From positions 1-7,334 of the forward strand of contig JAQUQF010000086.1 of the NCBI GenBank assembly GCA_028749105.1: DNA of 7,334 nt, in the 5' to 3' direction. Below the pieces are notes generated by a model. That model had not been told where the DNA came from. It did no database searches and saw only the letters and a program-made list of their open reading frames with translations. Source of the DNA: Acidobacteriota bacterium (lineage in GTDB: Bacteria > Acidobacteriota > Aminicenantia > UBA2199). A program made the position numbers and the translations under genes. Positions 6,197-7,334 of this stretch are shown in pieces (positions within the stretch are counted from its first letter, which is position 1; each line of letters opens with the position of its first letter).

Positions 6197-6991
6197 TCAC
6201 CTCTGGATGGCGAAGACATGGCAGTCGCTGCGGTAGCTTCCCCGGACCAGGCTGCAGAACGACTGGCCGTCGCTGGCTTTGCAGAAACCATCGTTGTACA
6301 GCGGGCAGTCCCTACCGATCCCCTTGGAGAGCAGCTTGGCCCGCTGGTCCCAGCAGGGGCCGGGGCAGAACCAGTTGTCGCCGCCCCCCTTCATGGAGGC
6401 CACCGGGGCCTCCTTCTTGCAGACGATGCAGCGGACCTTTTCGCCCTGGGGCCAGAGATCCTTGTGTCGGTTCAGGAACTTTTCGATATGGTCGGCATTG
6501 TAGGCGCTGAACTCCTTGCGGTCGAAGTCCTTCTTGATTTCGGGCACGGCCGCGACGCAATTGAGCCCGATCAGCATGCCAGCCAGGTCGAAGCGGGTAC
6601 CGGAATCGGCCTTGCGGTAATGTGCCAGCAGGCCGGGAAAGGCTTTTTCTCCCAGGATCTGCAATGCCGAAAATGTGGCATTGCTGTGGCTGTCGTGGCG
6701 GTCCATGGCGGCCAGCAGGTAGGGGACCGACTTCGTGCCGCCGACCTTGGCCAGGGCCTCGCAGGCGTATGCGCACATGTAGAACGTCTCGTCGCGCAAT
6801 GCGGCGACCAGGGGCTCGAAGGCGCGGGGATCGTCCATTTCGCCCAATGTCTTGGCGGCGATCAGCTTGTCCCGATCGTCCTTGCTCCTGGCCAATGCCT
6901 TGACCAGCCCCTTGAAATCCTTCTTGGCGGCGATGGCGTCGATATCGCCGCTGCCGGAAAACATGTTTTTCATTTTGTCGAGAATAGACAT
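6197..6991 (-). CDS. HEAT-repeat protein with C-terminal double four-cysteine region, function unknown
   Basis: The 264-residue product starts at ATG 6991, preceded by GGAGG four bases upstream. It has no signal peptide, so it is cytoplasmic. Residues about 20-175 are alpha-helical HEAT-like repeats: LVKALARSKDDRDKLIAAKTLGEM, then a DPRAFEPLVAALRDETF unit, then KSVPYLLAAMDRHDSHS and two weaker units. These form a curved scaffold for binding proteins or nucleic acid. Residues 188-213 carry CxxC then CxxxC (C188, C191, C209, C213), the layout of a zinc ribbon. A further four cysteines follow at C229, C237, C246 and C257, which could bind a second metal ion or an Fe-S cluster. I do not recognise the combination as a named family. 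Such HEAT proteins can act as adaptors or phycobilin-lyase-like enzymes, and nothing here favours either. It is the first of the co-directional minus-strand genes and has a plausible promoter of its own. Confidence 0.88.
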   Translation of the reverse strand: MSILDKMKNMFSGSGDIDAIAAKKDFKGLVKALARSKDDRDKLIAAKTLGEMDDPRAFEPLVAALRDETFYMCAYACEALAKVGGTKSVPYLLAAMDRHDSHSNATFSALQILGEKAFPGLLAHYRKADSGTRFDLAGMLIGLNCVAAVPEIKKDFDRKEFSAYNADHIEKFLNRHKDLWPQGEKVRCIVCKKEAPVASMKGGGDNWFCPGPCWDQRAKLLSKGIGRDCPLYNDGFCKASDGQSFCSLVRGSYRSDCHVFAIQR

Positions 6992-7011
6992 GGCACCTCC
7001 ATGAAAAAGAG

Positions 7012-7040
7012 ATTCTGGACGGTTGCCTGAAAAAAGTCAA
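7012..7040 (-). promoter_or_regulatory. Putative sigma-70-like promoter of the HEAT/cysteine-cluster gene
   Basis: On the minus strand TTGACT (7040-7035) is followed after exactly 17 bases by CAGAAT (7017-7012). The hexamers match consensus at 5 of 6 and 4 of 6 positions, with optimal spacing. The predicted start near 7005 leaves a very short leader with the ribosome binding site about seven bases in, which is somewhat tight. The -35 hexamer and the following T are the same (TTGACTT) as in the putative NYN-LOTUS promoter. Confidence 0.35.
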
Positions 7041-7081
7041 TGCGGAGTTGCATTTGAGCGATCTCAATTACGTGAGAGCGT

Positions 7082-7188
7082 AATCCCCCCCTTTGTCCCC
7101 CTTCAGTAAGGGGGAAATCAAGCATGAACATGTTCAAGTCTTCAACTCCACCCTTACTCAAGGGGGGTGGCGAAGCCGGGGGGGATCT
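7082..7188. repeat. MITE-like inverted-repeat element
   Basis: The left end reads AATCCCCCCC (7082-7091) and the right end GGGGGGGATCT (7178-7188), so the outer nine bases (ATC plus seven C, less one flank) mirror each other. About 6-15 bases further in, both arms contain a version of CCCCCTTnAGTAAGGG: left at 7097-7114, right as its reverse complement around 7151-7166. Each inner block is itself a small hairpin with a 4-base loop (CAGT left, ACTC right). A perfect palindrome TGAACATGTTCA (7125-7136) lies near the centre. The whole can fold into one long imperfect hairpin. It encodes nothing evident, and no direct target-site duplication is obvious. This matches the build of small non-autonomous dispersed repeats. 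Confidence 0.6.
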
Positions 7189-7193
7189 GGTTC

Positions 7194-7214
7194 GGGAAGG
7201 TCACAGACCCTCCC
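7194..7214. repeat. Compact hairpin next to the MITE-like element
   Basis: GGGAAGGTC (7194-7202) pairs with GACCCTCCC (7206-7214) at eight of nine positions around the 3-base loop ACA. No T-run follows on either strand, so it does not read as an intrinsic terminator. It may belong to the neighbouring repeat cluster or be the 3' structure of a gene beyond the right edge. Confidence 0.4.
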
Positions 7215-7272
7215 CTACGTGAAGAGAAGGTGGTGGTTTTGCTCGTTTGGTATCCATTGATTCGTTTCTTTT

Positions 7273-7302
7273 CTTGCTAGCACTGCCACTATCACTACCA
7301 CT
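7273..7302 (+). repeat. Third copy of the 18-bp motif plus CACT hexamers
   Basis: CTTGCTAGCACTGCCACT (7273-7290) matches the minus-strand copy at 1648-1665 in 16 of 18 positions and the plus-strand copy at 1703-1720 in 15 of 18. It merges into hexamers AGCACT, GCCACT, ATCACT and ACCACT (7279-7302), the same organisation as at 1703-1732. Two distant gaps sharing both motif and hexamers support a dispersed repeat family in this genome. Confidence 0.6.
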
Positions 7303-7334
7303 CAAGTAAGTTGACGCCGCTCCAAAACGATGCT

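Larger units (their letters stand above)
6992..7334. other. 343-bp intergenic stretch at the right edge
   Basis: No credible gene was found here. From left to right it holds the ribosome binding site and putative promoter of the HEAT gene, the MITE-like element (7082-7188), a compact hairpin (7194-7214), and a copy of the 18-bp motif with CACT hexamers (7273-7302). Bases 7215-7272 and 7303-7334 show nothing I can name. Open frames crossing it are short, lack ribosome binding sites and run through the inverted repeats. Confidence 0.6.

Noticed and set aside
1226..6991. The four minus-strand genes as one novel defence or signalling operon
   Set aside because: The gaps of 135-180 bp contain hairpins and apparent separate promoters, and the predicted roles do not converge. 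Co-direction alone is not enough evidence.
6218..7030. A 270-codon plus-strand frame opposite the HEAT/cysteine-cluster gene
   Set aside because: It is an antisense shadow. The minus-strand frame has a good ribosome binding site, HEAT repeats and ordered cysteines; this one has none of these.

Overview
The window is bacterial chromosomal DNA with GC-rich coding sequence and noticeably AT-richer, repeat-bearing intergenic gaps. It holds five protein genes. One is the 3' part of the transcription-repair coupling factor gene mfd, on the plus strand and cut by the left edge. The other four are complete and lie on the minus strand. Read in their own direction they are: a HEAT-repeat/cysteine-cluster protein (6991 to 6197), a very large secreted tricorn-type S41 protease (6016 to 2729), a NYN-nuclease/OST-HTH (LOTUS) protein (2593 to 1757), and a small secreted cysteine-containing protein (1591 to 1226). 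The last converges on mfd with only 24 bp between the stop codons. No tRNA, rRNA, CRISPR array, transposase or phage gene was seen.

The organism cannot be named from this sequence. The mix of mfd, a signal-peptide-bearing tricorn homologue and a NYN-LOTUS protein, with high GC and dispersed CACT-type intergenic repeats, would fit an Acidobacteriota/Aminicenantes-like Gram-negative bacterium. That is a weak inference.

The four minus-strand genes are co-directional, but the gaps are 165, 135 and 180 bp. Recognisable sigma-70-like promoters sit in front of two of them (NYN-LOTUS and HEAT), so they look like individually transcribed neighbours rather than one tight operon. Functionally they are disparate: DNA repair, RNA metabolism, extracytoplasmic peptide breakdown, and two unknowns. 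I see no convincing evidence of a single multi-gene system.

The least expected content is outside or at the margins of the genes. An 18-bp motif occurs three times, twice as an inverted pair at 1648-1720 and once about 5.5 kb away at 7273-7290, extended by CACT hexamers. There is a MITE-like inverted-repeat element at 7082-7188, a perfect 10-bp-stem hairpin touching the NYN-LOTUS stop codon, and a palindrome directly upstream of the protease ribosome binding site. Among proteins, the HEAT protein with two C-terminal four-cysteine groups and the NYN-LOTUS protein with an RG/PQ-rich linker merit most attention.
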